Counted from the stretch's first letter, positions 23,162 through 31,954 are shown. The stretch: DNA of 36,867 nucleotides from Candidatus Omnitrophota bacterium (GCA_021731625.1 JAKFXC010000085.1:1-36867); one strand, 5' to 3'. Made by a program: numbers and translations. The notes: generated from the sequence alone by a model not told the origin.

Positions 23162-25399
23162 ATGGACTTAAAAGAGTTATTAATCAAATATAAATTCCCT
23201 GAGGCGGTGATGGACATCTTTACTAAAGATGGCATCATCACCCTGCACCCTCCCCAGGCCGAAGCCATACGCAAAGGAGTGCTGGATAAAAAAAACGTGG
23301 TCATGGCGGTCCCCACCGCGGCAGGAAAGACCTTAATCGCCGAATTGTGCCTGCTTAAGACCATCCTGCATGAGGGCGGACGGGCCCTCTACATCGCCCC
23401 CTTAAAGGCCCTGGCCAGCGAAAAATTCAACGACTTTAAACGCAAATATGAACCCCTGGGAATCAAAATTGGCATTGCCACCGGCGACTTAGACTCTCCC
23501 AGCAAATACTTAGACAAGTACCAGGTGATCATTGCCACCGCCGAGAAGGTCGACTCTCTCCTGCGTTCCAAAGCCACCTGGCTGCTCAATGACTTGTCCT
23601 TGATTGTGCTGGATGAGGTGCATTTTATCGACGATGAGCACCGCGGCCCCACCCTGGAGATTTTGATCACCCGCATCAAGCAAATGAAGTCCAATGTGCA
23701 GATTCTGGCCCTCTCAGCGACGATCAGCAATGCGCAGGAAATGGCCGGCTGGTTAAATGCCGAACTGGCCCTGAGCCACTGGCGGCCGATTCCCCTTAAA
23801 GAAGGCGTGTATTACAATGAACGCATTTTTTTCAACAATGATTCGGTGCGCTTGATCAAAGAGGACCCGATTGAGGATTTAAATAAGCTAACCTTAGACA
23901 CCCTGCGCGGCGGCGGTCAGGTCCTGGTTTTTGTCAATTCCCGACGCAGCGCCCAGGCGGCCAGCCGCGAACTCTGCGGGACGGTCAGCGTCATGCTAAA
24001 ACCCGCCGAACGGGAATCTTTAAAAGTGCTGTCTAAGGAAATTGCCGACGATCCCGGAGCCACCAAGGTGTGCAAAAAATTGGCCGATGCCATACTCCAC
24101 GGGTCGGCCTTTCACCATGCGGGATTACGACCCAAGCAGCGGCAGCTCATCGAAGACCATTTCAAAAAAAATATCATTAAAGTGATTTGCTCCACCCCGA
24201 CGCTGGCGGCGGGGGTCAACCTGCCTGCCCGCCGGGCCATCATCCGCGATTGCAAACGCTATGCCAGCGGTTTGGGTTCGGTGTACATCCCCACCTCCGA
24301 ATACAAACAATGCGCCGGCCGGGCCGGCCGTCCGCAATACGATGATTACGGGGAAGCAGTGCTCATGGCCAAATCCCTGTCCGAACAAAACGCCCTTTTT
24401 GAACGCTTTATCTTGGCCAAGCCTGAACCCATAACCTCTAAGCTTGGTTCCGAAGCTGCCTTGCGCATCCACATTCTGTCGTCGATCGCGGCTGGATATG
24501 TGCACGACATCAATGGCATGTTTGATTTTATGAGCCACACGTTCTTGGCTTACCAGCGCCAGGGCCTCAACATGATCGGCCTTATCGGCGAGATTTTTGA
24601 TTTTCTGCGGGATAACGGCTTCATCGACAAAAGCGGTTTCCGATTCTTCACCACCCCCTTCGGCAATACCACCAGCCGCCTCTATATTGATCCCATCACG
24701 GCGCTGACCTTGCGCGATGGGCTCAAAAAAATCCATGACGGCAAGTCGTTCTCCGACCTGGGGCTGTTGCATCTGATCGCCTGCTGCCCGGACAGTGAAA
24801 TGTTAAGCGTGGGCAAAAGCGATTATGAGACCCTGGAAGAACTTTCCCAGCGCACCGAAGACGAAATCATCATGAAGCCCGCTGATTTGCCCATGTTGGA
24901 GGACGCCTACACCTTCTATGCCACTTTAAAGACGATGTGGATGATGAGCCGCTGGATCGACGAGGAAAAGGAAGAAGCGCTTTGTGATGATTTTGGCGTG
25001 GGTCCAGGCGACATTTACCGGCATGTGGAAAGCACCGAGTGGCTGCTGTACACCGCCGAGAAAGTGGCGGAACTCAACCATTTCAAGAAATTGACCTTTG
25101 TGCTGGATCAATTGCGCCGCCGGGTGCGCTACGGCATCAAGGAAGAGTTGCTGCCGCTGGCAAGCTTGCATGGGGTCGGCCGCATCCGGGCCAGGCAACT
25201 CTACAGCCACGGTTATCACAAGCTCAACGACCTGCAGCTCGCCACCGCAGAACAATTAAGCTCGATCAAGAGCATCGGCAAGGCCCTGGCCAAAGACATC
25301 GTCCTGCAGGCGCATGCCCCGGTCGCCAAAACCCGCCACTTTAAGAAAATTGAACTCGCTGCTGAACCCCAGGAAGAACCTACGGAATGGAAGGATTAA
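23162..25399 (+). CDS. Hel308/Ski2-like superfamily 2 DNA/RNA helicase
   Basis: 745 residues from ATG 23162; the longer frame to 23126 would use promoter sequence. RecA-like domain 1: AVPTAAGKT Walker A (49-57), [27 protein letters not shown] box (151-154), LALSATISN. Domain 2: [68 protein letters not shown] winged-helix/ratchet region and a C-terminal helix-hairpin-helix ([17 protein letters not shown]) follow, the layout of archaeal Hel308 (COG1204). A role in fork or recombination repair is inferred. No Shine-Dalgarno is evident. The Sel1 gene follows with no gap. Confidence 0.9.
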   Translation: MDLKELLIKYKFPEAVMDIFTKDGIITLHPPQAEAIRKGVLDKKNVVMAVPTAAGKTLIAELCLLKTILHEGGRALYIAPLKALASEKFNDFKRKYEPLGIKIGIATGDLDSPSKYLDKYQVIIATAEKVDSLLRSKATWLLNDLSLIVLDEVHFIDDEHRGPTLEILITRIKQMKSNVQILALSATISNAQEMAGWLNAELALSHWRPIPLKEGVYYNERIFFNNDSVRLIKEDPIEDLNKLTLDTLRGGGQVLVFVNSRRSAQAASRELCGTVSVMLKPAERESLKVLSKEIADDPGATKVCKKLADAILHGSAFHHAGLRPKQRQLIEDHFKKNIIKVICSTPTLAAGVNLPARRAIIRDCKRYASGLGSVYIPTSEYKQCAGRAGRPQYDDYGEAVLMAKSLSEQNALFERFILAKPEPITSKLGSEAALRIHILSSIAAGYVHDINGMFDFMSHTFLAYQRQGLNMIGLIGEIFDFLRDNGFIDKSGFRFFTTPFGNTTSRLYIDPITALTLRDGLKKIHDGKSFSDLGLLHLIACCPDSEMLSVGKSDYETLEELSQRTEDEIIMKPADLPMLEDAYTFYATLKTMWMMSRWIDEEKEEALCDDFGVGPGDIYRHVESTEWLLYTAEKVAELNHFKKLTFVLDQLRRRVRYGIKEELLPLASLHGVGRIRARQLYSHGYHKLNDLQLATAEQLSSIKSIGKALAKDIVLQAHAPVAKTRHFKKIELAAEPQEEPTEWKD

Positions 25400-26083
25400 A
25401 TGGGCGAGACACAAGAGGAACGCTTTAAAAAAGCTCTCCTTCTGCTCAAACCTAAATCAGAAAATCCTGTCAATATTCCCAACCGGAAACAGGATTTCGC
25501 TGAGGCAGGCAAGCTGCTGAACCAACTCGCTGAAGAAAACTTTGCCCCTGCCCAAGAGCGACTGGGATGGCATTTACAACTAGGCACCTTTGCTTTTGCC
25601 AAAGGAAAAGAAGTTTCGCTTACGGATAAAGAAAATCAACGGAAAGCTTTTGTTTGGTTCCAAAAAGCGGCAGACCAGAATTACTCACCGGCTCAAAAAC
25701 AACTCGGATTAGCATACACACACGGCGACGGAGTCGAGAAAAATCCGACCTTGGGGCTTTCCTGGCTTCTTAAAGCAGCGGCACAAAAAAATAGGGATGC
25801 TTACTTCTTTCTAGGCCAATATTATCTGCATGGTTGGGGCAATGAAAAAGACCCAGAGAAAGCTTATGGATGGTATGTGTTGGCCGCGGATCAAAATCAT
25901 CCTAATGCCTTTGCTGTTCTTGGCTCTCTTTTTAGAAAAGGTCTGGGCGTCCAAAAAGATTTAATCCAAGCCAAAAATTATTATCTAAAAGCCCTGGAAG
26001 GAAATAAAACGAGTGCGACCGCAACCCAACACATTAAAAAAATTTTAAACGAAATTGACAAAGAAGCAGGTCCTTTGCCTTAA
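25400..26083 (+). CDS. Sel1-repeat (SLR) protein
   Basis: 227 residues. After a Lys/Glu-rich start come about four Sel1-like repeats of ~36 residues: AFVWFQKAADQNYSPAQKQLGLAYTHG, GLSWLLKAAAQKNRDAYFFLGQYYLHG, AYGWYVLAADQNHPNAFAVLGSLFRKG. They form an alpha-solenoid used for protein contacts. There is no signal peptide. The ATG follows the helicase TAA directly, with GGAAGGA upstream inside the helicase gene. Base composition is more AT-rich than the helicase, hinting at a separate origin. The partner is unknown. Confidence 0.85.
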   Translation: MGETQEERFKKALLLLKPKSENPVNIPNRKQDFAEAGKLLNQLAEENFAPAQERLGWHLQLGTFAFAKGKEVSLTDKENQRKAFVWFQKAADQNYSPAQKQLGLAYTHGDGVEKNPTLGLSWLLKAAAQKNRDAYFFLGQYYLHGWGNEKDPEKAYGWYVLAADQNHPNAFAVLGSLFRKGLGVQKDLIQAKNYYLKALEGNKTSATATQHIKKILNEIDKEAGPLP

Positions 26084-26592
26084 GGAATGCTGTTTGTCCC
26101 GCCGCTTACAGAAGACACAGGATTCCCTGCCTCGCCGGGCGGTAAATTCAAGCTGCCGGCGGAATAATTCTTAGGATAAAAAACCCAGTCAAAATGGTCC
26201 GCCCGTTTGGAATACCATTGGCCGGAAAAAACAATCTCTCCGCTCTCTTTATTAATGACGACCAAATATTGGGCTTCTTTTAGCTCGGTATACGTTTTGG
26301 CCAGCGGGTCAGTGGAAATCGGTGAGAGCCAGTTGTGGCCGAAGACCACAAACCAGTAGTCCGGGTATTTGAGCGCTTCAGGCGTGTCCTTCACGTCCGG
26401 CGCGGTCACCCGGTAGTCCCTCTGCTCATACATGGCAATGATGTCTTTTTGGGCCATGATCTTGGCCTCCTGCTCATCAACCCCGTCGGAAATATTCACC
26501 ATTTTTTCATAATTGTTATGAATGGCGCGCGAAGATGCGCAGCCGCCCGCAATGACGAGCAAAATTAACACCATGCACAGATTCATCGCCAT
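26080..26592 (-). CDS. Putative lipoprotein, unknown function
   Basis: 170 residues. A short hydrophobic leader ends in the lipobox VIAGGC (Cys18). The mature part contains YPDYWFVVFGHNW, YLVVINKESGEIVFSGQW and DWVFYPKNYSAG; I do not recognise the family. AAAGGAGAGG precedes the ATG at 26592; a second ATG at 26586 would give a 4-bp overlap with the nuclease stop. It is last in the recO, nuclease, lipoprotein unit and ends tail-to-tail with the Sel1 gene within one TTAA. Confidence 0.7.
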   Translation of the reverse strand: MAMNLCMVLILLVIAGGCASSRAIHNNYEKMVNISDGVDEQEAKIMAQKDIIAMYEQRDYRVTAPDVKDTPEALKYPDYWFVVFGHNWLSPISTDPLAKTYTELKEAQYLVVINKESGEIVFSGQWYSKRADHFDWVFYPKNYSAGSLNLPPGEAGNPVSSVSGGTNSIP

Positions 26593-27140
26593 AAACCTCT
26601 CCTTTGTTCTCGAGCTTCCTCAAACCAATGTTGAAAGTCCTCGGCATGACGCACATTGGGCGGCACCGTCAAAGGATACGCATACCCTTGCCGGATGATT
26701 TGCTCATTCGCAAAAGTCCCGTCGGATAAGTACACATAGGCCAAGGTGCGGCCATAACGGTCTTTGGTCTCCACGTCAAATTCCAGGCGCACGCTTTTGC
26801 CTTCCAAAAGAATTCGGCTAAAATCAGCGGCGGCGCGGCCCATGGCCAACTGCGCCTCGCGTCCACTGCCGCGGCGGGCCACATCGCGGGAAAGTTTTTG
26901 ATTGTCATGGGTTTCAGGAGTGTCAATGCCGATTAAGCGCACGCGTTCACCATTGTCCAGCTTCAAGGTGTCTCCATCCAGCACGCGGCTGACCGTACGG
27001 CCGGCCTCGGCACGCACTTCCCCCGGGGGTGCCGGTGCCTGCTGCCTAAGTGTCCAGGTGCCGCCGGCAATCGCCGCTAGAATGACGGCCAATGCCGCGA
27101 CTGCATTTTTACTGCCGCGGGTCCGTGGGCGACGCCTCAT
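26583..27140 (-). CDS. Membrane-anchored thermonuclease (SNase) family nuclease
   Basis: 185 residues from the ATG at 27140, which overlaps the recO stop by 4 bp; the frame upstream is a shadow of recO. A basic N-terminus and one hydrophobic helix (~15-35) act as anchor or uncleaved signal. The staphylococcal-nuclease domain then has VSRVLDGDTLKLDNGERVRLIGIDTPE with catalytic Arg/Asp, LLEGKSVRLEFD and DRYGRTLAYVY with the second catalytic Arg, and a C-terminal FEEAREQRRGLW. It probably degrades nucleic acid at or outside the membrane. Calcium-binding Asp residues are present. Confidence 0.9.
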   Translation of the reverse strand: MRRRPRTRGSKNAVAALAVILAAIAGGTWTLRQQAPAPPGEVRAEAGRTVSRVLDGDTLKLDNGERVRLIGIDTPETHDNQKLSRDVARRGSGREAQLAMGRAAADFSRILLEGKSVRLEFDVETKDRYGRTLAYVYLSDGTFANEQIIRQGYAYPLTVPPNVRHAEDFQHWFEEAREQRRGLWR

Positions 27141-27871
27141 GTCAAAAATCTCGTCGAGCGCAAATGCCGCTCCAAATGAAATACCAAGAAATGATTGAGC
27201 ACGTATTTTAATTCTTTTTGCACCGGCAACGTGAGACCCAAACGCAGCGCCTGTTTCCACGGCGCCTGCTGGATATGCATAATGGAGGCCACGGCCCCCC
27301 GAGAAATGGCCATGGCTTCCGACGGCGTGTCCTGGCAGCGCCCGCACAACAGCCCGCCTAAACGCAAATGGAACCGGGCCGCCGCCTGGATTTTGTCCGC
27401 GCAGCGCACACAGGAATCCAAATGCGGACGGAAGCCGGACAAGGACAATATTTTGATTTGAAACATGTGCACTAATTTGCTGATGTCCCGCACCGTCTGC
27501 AAGTCGCTGAAACAATCCTGCATGAGCGTATACACTTCCAGGTTTTCCTGTTCCGTCGGCATCACGGTGTCGACGAGTTCGGAAGCGTAACTGGCCGCGG
27601 TCAATCGTTTCAAGTCCTGGCGGAGGCCGGAATAATACTGCTTCATGTCACACTGGCTGATTAAGTGGATGTCGGCATTGCGGTATTGGTAATACACGAT
27701 GTCGTTGAGGGAAAACCGGTCGAGGCTGGAGCCGAATTTCCCAGGGGTCTTGCGTATGCCTTTGAGCACCCCTTTAACCTTGCCGAAATCCCGGGTAAAA
27801 AAAGTGGCGATGCGGCTGGTTTCGCGGAAATCAAAGCTTTTTAAAACAATGCCCTCGGTCTTGACAATCAT
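27137..27871 (-). CDS. recO: DNA repair protein RecO
   Basis: 244 residues. An N-terminal OB fold (VKTEGIVLKSFDFRETSRIATFFTRDFGKVKGVLKGIRK) is followed by the helical domain and a zinc-finger-like CVRC...CGRC set. With RecR and RecF it loads RecA on gapped DNA. The ATG follows a TATTAT box by seven bases and has no ribosome-binding site, suggesting a leaderless message. It is the first gene of a three-gene unit. Confidence 0.94.
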   Translation of the reverse strand: MIVKTEGIVLKSFDFRETSRIATFFTRDFGKVKGVLKGIRKTPGKFGSSLDRFSLNDIVYYQYRNADIHLISQCDMKQYYSGLRQDLKRLTAASYASELVDTVMPTEQENLEVYTLMQDCFSDLQTVRDISKLVHMFQIKILSLSGFRPHLDSCVRCADKIQAAARFHLRLGGLLCGRCQDTPSEAMAISRGAVASIMHIQQAPWKQALRLGLTLPVQKELKYVLNHFLVFHLERHLRSTRFLT

Positions 27872-27878
27872 GGCTCTT

Positions 27879-27884
27879 ATAATA
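27879..27884 (-). promoter_or_regulatory. recO -10 element
   Basis: TATTAT on the minus strand, seven bases before the ATG. No good -35 was found 16-18 bases upstream. Support comes mainly from position and from the same spacing at other starts. Confidence 0.4.
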
Positions 27885-27945
27885 CCGCAAAATCAGACGA
27901 AGTTCCCCTGTTTTTGAAAAATGTTTCCCCTCTGCGGAGGACTAA

Positions 27946-27954
27946 TGTTATAAT
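27946..27954 (+). promoter_or_regulatory. Extended -10 promoter of the ExeA-like gene
   Basis: TG (27946-27947), T, TATAAT (27949-27954): a perfect extended -10. It ends six bases before the ATG at 27961. The bases between are T-rich with no Shine-Dalgarno. No -35 at the proper distance. Confidence 0.6.
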
Positions 27955-27960
27955 TTTTTC

Positions 27961-28782
27961 ATGTACCTCGAGTTTTACAAACTCAAAGAGCAACCGTTTA
28001 GCATCACCTCAGACCCGGCTTTTTTCTACCCCTCCTCCCGCCACGAAGAAGCGTTCGTGCACCTGCTCTACGGCATCGACAACCGCAAGGGCATCATTGT
28101 CATCACCGGCGAGATCGGCACGGGCAAGACCACGCTCTGCCGCGCCCTGCTCAACAAGCTCGATGATAAAATCAAGACCGCGCTGGTGCTAAACCCGTCG
28201 TTTAGCGATCTGCAGCTTTTGCAAATGATCATCCGAGACTTAGGGATCCCCTGCACCAAGACCAGTAAACTGGATTTGGTGGATGCCATCACCCAGTTTT
28301 TGCTGGAACAATCCATGCGCGGTAACAATGTTACGGTGGTCATTGATGAGTGTCAAAACTTAAATATCCGCCAGCTGGAACAGATCCGTCTGTTATCCAA
28401 CCTGGAAACCGAGAAAGAAAAACTCCTGCAAATCATCTTGGTCGGCCAGCCGGAATTGGGGGACAAGCTCAAAAACCCGGCCTTGCGCCAGCTCAATCAA
28501 CGGGTCTCGGTGCGTTACCACATCTTGCCGCTTTTAAGAGACGAGGTTAGCGGCTATGTCAAACACCGGCTCAGCGTTGCCCAAGCCGATCCGCGGTTAA
28601 TTTTTACGCCAGCGGCCATGGATGCCATTTTTGAATACTCCCATGGGACCCCCCGGATCATCAATATCTTGTGCGACCGCGCCCTGTTAGCAGGATTTGT
28701 CCGGGAAACGTTCACCGTCACGGATGAAATCATCCACATCTGTGCCAAAGAGGTACAAACTGTTTATGAGTATCATTCATGA
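27961..28782 (+). CDS. ExeA/GspA-type AAA ATPase
   Basis: 273 residues. It begins YLEFYKLKEQPFSITSDPAFFYPS, the typical ExeA opening. Walker A GEIGTGKTT (~43-51), Walker B VTVVIDECQNL (~122-132), sensor region QIILVGQPEL, then RYHILPLLRDEVSGYVKHRL and GTPRIINILCDRALLAGF. In type II secretion, GspA and GspB form an inner-membrane complex that helps insert the secretin through peptidoglycan. This copy stops after the ATPase domain and has no C-terminal membrane or peptidoglycan-binding part, so it is the short form. It overlaps the GspB-like gene by 17 bp. Confidence 0.9.
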   Translation: MYLEFYKLKEQPFSITSDPAFFYPSSRHEEAFVHLLYGIDNRKGIIVITGEIGTGKTTLCRALLNKLDDKIKTALVLNPSFSDLQLLQMIIRDLGIPCTKTSKLDLVDAITQFLLEQSMRGNNVTVVIDECQNLNIRQLEQIRLLSNLETEKEKLLQIILVGQPELGDKLKNPALRQLNQRVSVRYHILPLLRDEVSGYVKHRLSVAQADPRLIFTPAAMDAIFEYSHGTPRIINILCDRALLAGFVRETFTVTDEIIHICAKEVQTVYEYHS

Positions 28783-29296
28783 TGCCTTAAAAAAAGTGCA
28801 GGCCGGTTTCCGAAGGCAGCCTCCTGATCCCGATACGGAGCCCAGCCCTGCCCCTGCCCACCCACGAACCAAAAATTCAAATTTTCTGACCGCTTTAATC
28901 ACCCTGTTGATGTTGGCTGGCTCCGTGATGTTTTGTTATTCCCAATTGGTGCGCTACTGGCCGCAGATCAAAACGGCGTTCGGCCTCTCGGGCACGTCCC
29001 GGCTCCATTGGCCTTCTATGCCGTCGCTTCCTTTTTTGGGGAAAAAAGCCGCTCGTACACCGGCGCCTCCCGCGGGACCCTTAGCCCAAGTGATTGTCCC
29101 GGCCGCATCCTCTGGCCATGGGGTGCTCAACATTCAGGGTGTATTTTCGCAACACGGAACGGCGGTGGCACTCATTAACAATAAGATCTACGAAAGCGGG
29201 GCCGAAATCGGCGCCATCAAGATCCTCAGCATCAGCAACGACGCCATCGTCATCCTCAGAGACAGCAAAGAAGAAACCATCCCGGTCCGTAAATAA
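28766..29296 (+). CDS. GspB-like (type II secretion) membrane protein
   Basis: 176 residues from ATG 28766 (MSIIHDALKKVQAGF), chosen because this start is typical of the family and overlaps the ATPase gene. A Pro-rich linker, one transmembrane helix (~36-58), a Pro/Ala-rich periplasmic spacer, and a C-terminal GspB/PilP-like beta domain (LNIQGVFSQHGTAVALINNKIYE, IKILSISNDAIVIL). It probably partners the ATPase encoded just upstream. Its stop codon lies within the family 2 element. Confidence 0.8.
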   Translation: MSIIHDALKKVQAGFRRQPPDPDTEPSPAPAHPRTKNSNFLTALITLLMLAGSVMFCYSQLVRYWPQIKTAFGLSGTSRLHWPSMPSLPFLGKKAARTPAPPAGPLAQVIVPAASSGHGVLNIQGVFSQHGTAVALINNKIYESGAEIGAIKILSISNDAIVILRDSKEETIPVRK

Positions 29297-29431
29297 ATTA
29301 GGGCCAGCCTCCTATTATTCCCCTATTATTCCTCCTATGATTCTCCTATTATTCTATTATTTCCTGGGGAACTAATAGAACAATAGGGAATAATAGGAGG
29401 CTGAATAATAGGAGGCTGGCCCTAATTTATT
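29292..29431. repeat. Family 2 palindromic element with 29-bp perfect terminal inverted repeats
   Basis: Arms 29292-29320 and 29403-29431 are perfect 29-bp inverted repeats (core TTAGGGCCAGCCTCCTATTATT). A 15-mer is duplicated in tandem at 29388-29402 and 29403-29417, and further CCTATTATT copies fill the centre. The arms contain the stops of both convergent genes, so it may also serve as a bidirectional terminator. No ORF inside. Confidence 0.88.
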
Positions 29432-30510
29432 CGTTTGTTTACAGCCGCGGAGATTAGGTCGAGGGGGATGTTTTCGACCACCTTGACCCGGCCGATCTTG
29501 GAGGCCAACACAAAGCGGTTTTTTCCTGCGGTGAACTTCTTATCGTGGCGCATCAAACTCATAATATCCCTGACCTGCACGCGCTGGATTTTTTCCGGAA
29601 GGCCCAAGTCGCTAAGCAGCGCGTTGATACGCCTCCCATCTTTCTCAGACAGCATGCCCATGGCCATCGAAATATCAGCGGCGGCGCGCATACCTAAAGC
29701 CACTGCCTCGCCATGCTGATATTGCCCGAATCGGCCGGCTGCCTCAATGGCATGCCCGACGGTGTGGCCAAAATTTAAGATTGTGCGCAAGCCTTTGGTC
29801 TCTTTCTCGTCGGCCCCCACCACCCGGGCCTTGATGCGGGCGCAGCGATGAACTATGGTCGCCAACACCTTACTGTCGGCGGCAAGCAAGGACTTTCGCT
29901 GACGCTCAATCAAAGCAAACAACGAAGCATCGTCGATCACCCCGTATTTAACCGCCTCTGCCAGTCCGTTTTGAATTTGGCGGCGGGTCAATGTTTTAAG
30001 CACTTTGGTGTCGGCATAGACCAGTCGCGGCTGATAAAATGCTCCCACTAAATTCTTGCCGTATTTTAAGTCAATAGCAGTCTTGCCGCCGATGGCAGAA
30101 TCGATTTGGGCCAACAGCGTGGTCGGCACCTGGATATAGGGAACCCCCCGTTTATAGGTCGCGGCCACGAATCCCGTCAAATCCCCAATCACTCCCCCGC
30201 CCAGCGCGATGATAAAAATCTTGCGGTCCACATCGTGGGAAGCGATTTGCTCGATCAAACGCAATGCCTGCGCCGCCGACTTGCTGGCTTCTCCCTCGGG
30301 CACATTGACGATTTTCACCGCATACCCGGCCTTTTTCAAGGCCGCAGCTAATTTGACCCCATGCACACGCTCGATCCTGGCATGTGTCACCATGACCGCG
30401 TCTTTGCCCAGGCCCAAAGGCTTGAGGTATTTAGGGAAATCGGCCAATACGTCGTGGCCGATCACAATGTCGTAGCTCTGTTCCCGAAGTAAAACTTTTA
30501 TGCGTTTCAT
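29422..30510 (-). CDS. aroB: 3-dehydroquinate synthase
   Basis: 362 residues, normal length. NAD-binding part IIALGGGVIGDLTGFVAATYKRGV, substrate part QVPTTLLAQIDSAIGGKTAIDLKYGKNLVGAFYQP, and the zinc-site region LNFGHTVGHAIE. It catalyses the second step of the shikimate pathway. The ATG shares one base with the stop of the protease gene (TAATG). The last codons lie in a family 2 repeat arm. Confidence 0.97.
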   Translation of the reverse strand: MKRIKVLLREQSYDIVIGHDVLADFPKYLKPLGLGKDAVMVTHARIERVHGVKLAAALKKAGYAVKIVNVPEGEASKSAAQALRLIEQIASHDVDRKIFIIALGGGVIGDLTGFVAATYKRGVPYIQVPTTLLAQIDSAIGGKTAIDLKYGKNLVGAFYQPRLVYADTKVLKTLTRRQIQNGLAEAVKYGVIDDASLFALIERQRKSLLAADSKVLATIVHRCARIKARVVGADEKETKGLRTILNFGHTVGHAIEAAGRFGQYQHGEAVALGMRAAADISMAMGMLSEKDGRRINALLSDLGLPEKIQRVQVRDIMSLMRHDKKFTAGKNRFVLASKIGRVKVVENIPLDLISAAVNKRIN

Positions 30511-31133
30511 TAGAATTGAATCCCCATACCTGACGCCAGGACGCTGATTAATGGATAAAGGAAGCGCATAAACCCTAGATTGATCAACACCACGACGATG
30601 ATCAGCCCGTAAGGTTCCAGACGGCTGTAGGGAGCCGCCAAGCTGTCCGGCAACATGGCACTCACGATGCGCGACCCGTCCAGCGGCGGGATCGGAACCA
30701 GATTAAATACGGCCAGCGAAAGGTTGAGCAATATGCCCCAGCCTAAAAAATAATACCAATGGCCAAAAATATCGGAGTGGTACATTTGCGCCAAGATGTA
30801 CGCCAGCCCGATATTGACCGCCGGCCCTGCCGCGGCCACCAAAATCATGCCCAATCGGCGCGGCTTTAATTGCCGAAAATTCACCGGCACCGGTTTTGCC
30901 CACCCGAATAACATCAGCGACGAGGTGAGCTTAAAATAATGCATGAGGAACAACCCCCCGGGAATGATGATGCTCCCCAAGGGGTCAATGTGCTTAATGG
31001 GGTTTAGGCTCAGCCGGCCCAAATTTTTGGCCGTCGGGTCGCCCAGCCAATACGCCACCAGACCGTGCGCAACTTCATGCAGCACGATGGCCGGGATAAC
31101 AATAAATGCGATGAGACCCAAGACGTCGGTCAT
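30510..31133 (-). CDS. Site-2 protease (M50) family membrane metalloprotease
   Basis: 207 residues, about five or six hydrophobic helices. The metal site VLHEVAHG (HExxH) is in the first helix, and the third ligand is the Asp of PPLDGSR near residue 172. It belongs to the short cytoplasmic/rhomboid-like M50 group without PDZ or CBS domains. Such proteases cut transmembrane substrates; the target is unknown. Translation is coupled to the SH3 protein gene by TGATG, which favours ATG 31133 over the GTG one codon earlier. Confidence 0.9.
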   Translation of the reverse strand: MTDVLGLIAFIVIPAIVLHEVAHGLVAYWLGDPTAKNLGRLSLNPIKHIDPLGSIIIPGGLFLMHYFKLTSSLMLFGWAKPVPVNFRQLKPRRLGMILVAAAGPAVNIGLAYILAQMYHSDIFGHWYYFLGWGILLNLSLAVFNLVPIPPLDGSRIVSAMLPDSLAAPYSRLEPYGLIIVVVLINLGFMRFLYPLISVLASGMGIQF

Positions 31134-31945
31134 CACAGGACCAGGGATATTTTTTTAACTTGCACGAGGGGATATAAGGTAGGTTTGTCTTCAGGCAACA
31201 CAATACCCTCGATGTGCACCATCGCTTTATTGAATCGCTCCAAGCCAGGAACATCTTGGATATAATAAGCGGTCAACGCCGACACCACCACTTGATAATG
31301 CGCATCCTGCACGTGGGCCGGTAACAATTCCAATTTGCCCTGAATCTCCACCGAGGTCGTTGAGGTCGTGCGTTTAACCGTGGGCGCCGGAGCCCTCGTG
31401 ACCACAGCGGCGACCACCGGGACCGGCGCCTTGTGTTCATCCAGCACCGGGGCCAATGGCTTACGCATCAGATGAGCCACTTGAGAAGATTTCTTGCGCA
31501 TGAAATCGGCATGCACCCAGGCGACAGCGACGGCGGGCGGTTCCACCTTCCACCAGTCATTCACCTTGGCCAGTAATTTCACCACATCGCCTTTGCCCAG
31601 TTGACCGACCACGGAGGCATTGCCATCGGCCTTGGCGCGCACATTCAAATTGCTGCCGGTGACTTCTCCCATGTTGTTGCCATGTTCCATAATATAGGTG
31701 CTGCGCACATACGCTGCCGCGCTCGACGGCATTTGGATTTTATACCATTCATAACTCTTGGCCAGGACCACCACCTGGGCGCCCTGCATCAATTTATCCA
31801 CGGCCTCAAAATTGGTGTTGGCGCCGGCCCGCACGTTGACCGGGCCTTTGGTGACTTCCCCCAAAAAAGGAAAATCGGCGCACATTCCGTTTGCGGCCAT
31901 TGCCACCACAAGGAATACCGATACGCCTGTCGCTTTTATGTTCAT
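31133..31945 (-). CDS. Exported protein with two bacterial SH3 domains
   Basis: 270 residues with a signal peptide (cleavage near MCA, residue ~23). Two SH3b repeats (~29-85 and ~90-150) carry the typical GPVNVRAGANTNFEAVDKL and SNLNVRAKADGNASVVGQL starts and W-containing ends. A Pro/Ala linker and a C-terminal segment (~200-270) without known fold follow. SH3b domains often bind cell-wall peptides. It lies in a run with a SPOR protein, the small basic protein and a membrane protease, suggesting envelope maintenance. Confidence 0.88.
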   Translation of the reverse strand: MNIKATGVSVFLVVAMAANGMCADFPFLGEVTKGPVNVRAGANTNFEAVDKLMQGAQVVVLAKSYEWYKIQMPSSAAAYVRSTYIMEHGNNMGEVTGSNLNVRAKADGNASVVGQLGKGDVVKLLAKVNDWWKVEPPAVAVAWVHADFMRKKSSQVAHLMRKPLAPVLDEHKAPVPVVAAVVTRAPAPTVKRTTSTTSVEIQGKLELLPAHVQDAHYQVVVSALTAYYIQDVPGLERFNKAMVHIEGIVLPEDKPTLYPLVQVKKISLVL

Positions 31946-31954
31946 GGTGATGGG

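Noticed and set aside
24125-24772. 215-codon minus-strand ORF inside the helicase gene
   Set aside because: Antisense shadow; the plus strand encodes conserved helicase motifs throughout.
27141-27515. Long N-terminal extension of the nuclease gene
   Set aside because: The 125 extra residues run antiparallel-free through recO in another frame, have no domain and no ribosome-binding site; ATG 27140 with a 4-bp overlap and a membrane anchor fits better.
29292-29431. Insertion sequence
   Set aside because: Terminal inverted repeats are perfect, but the 140-bp element has no room for a transposase and no target duplication could be seen.
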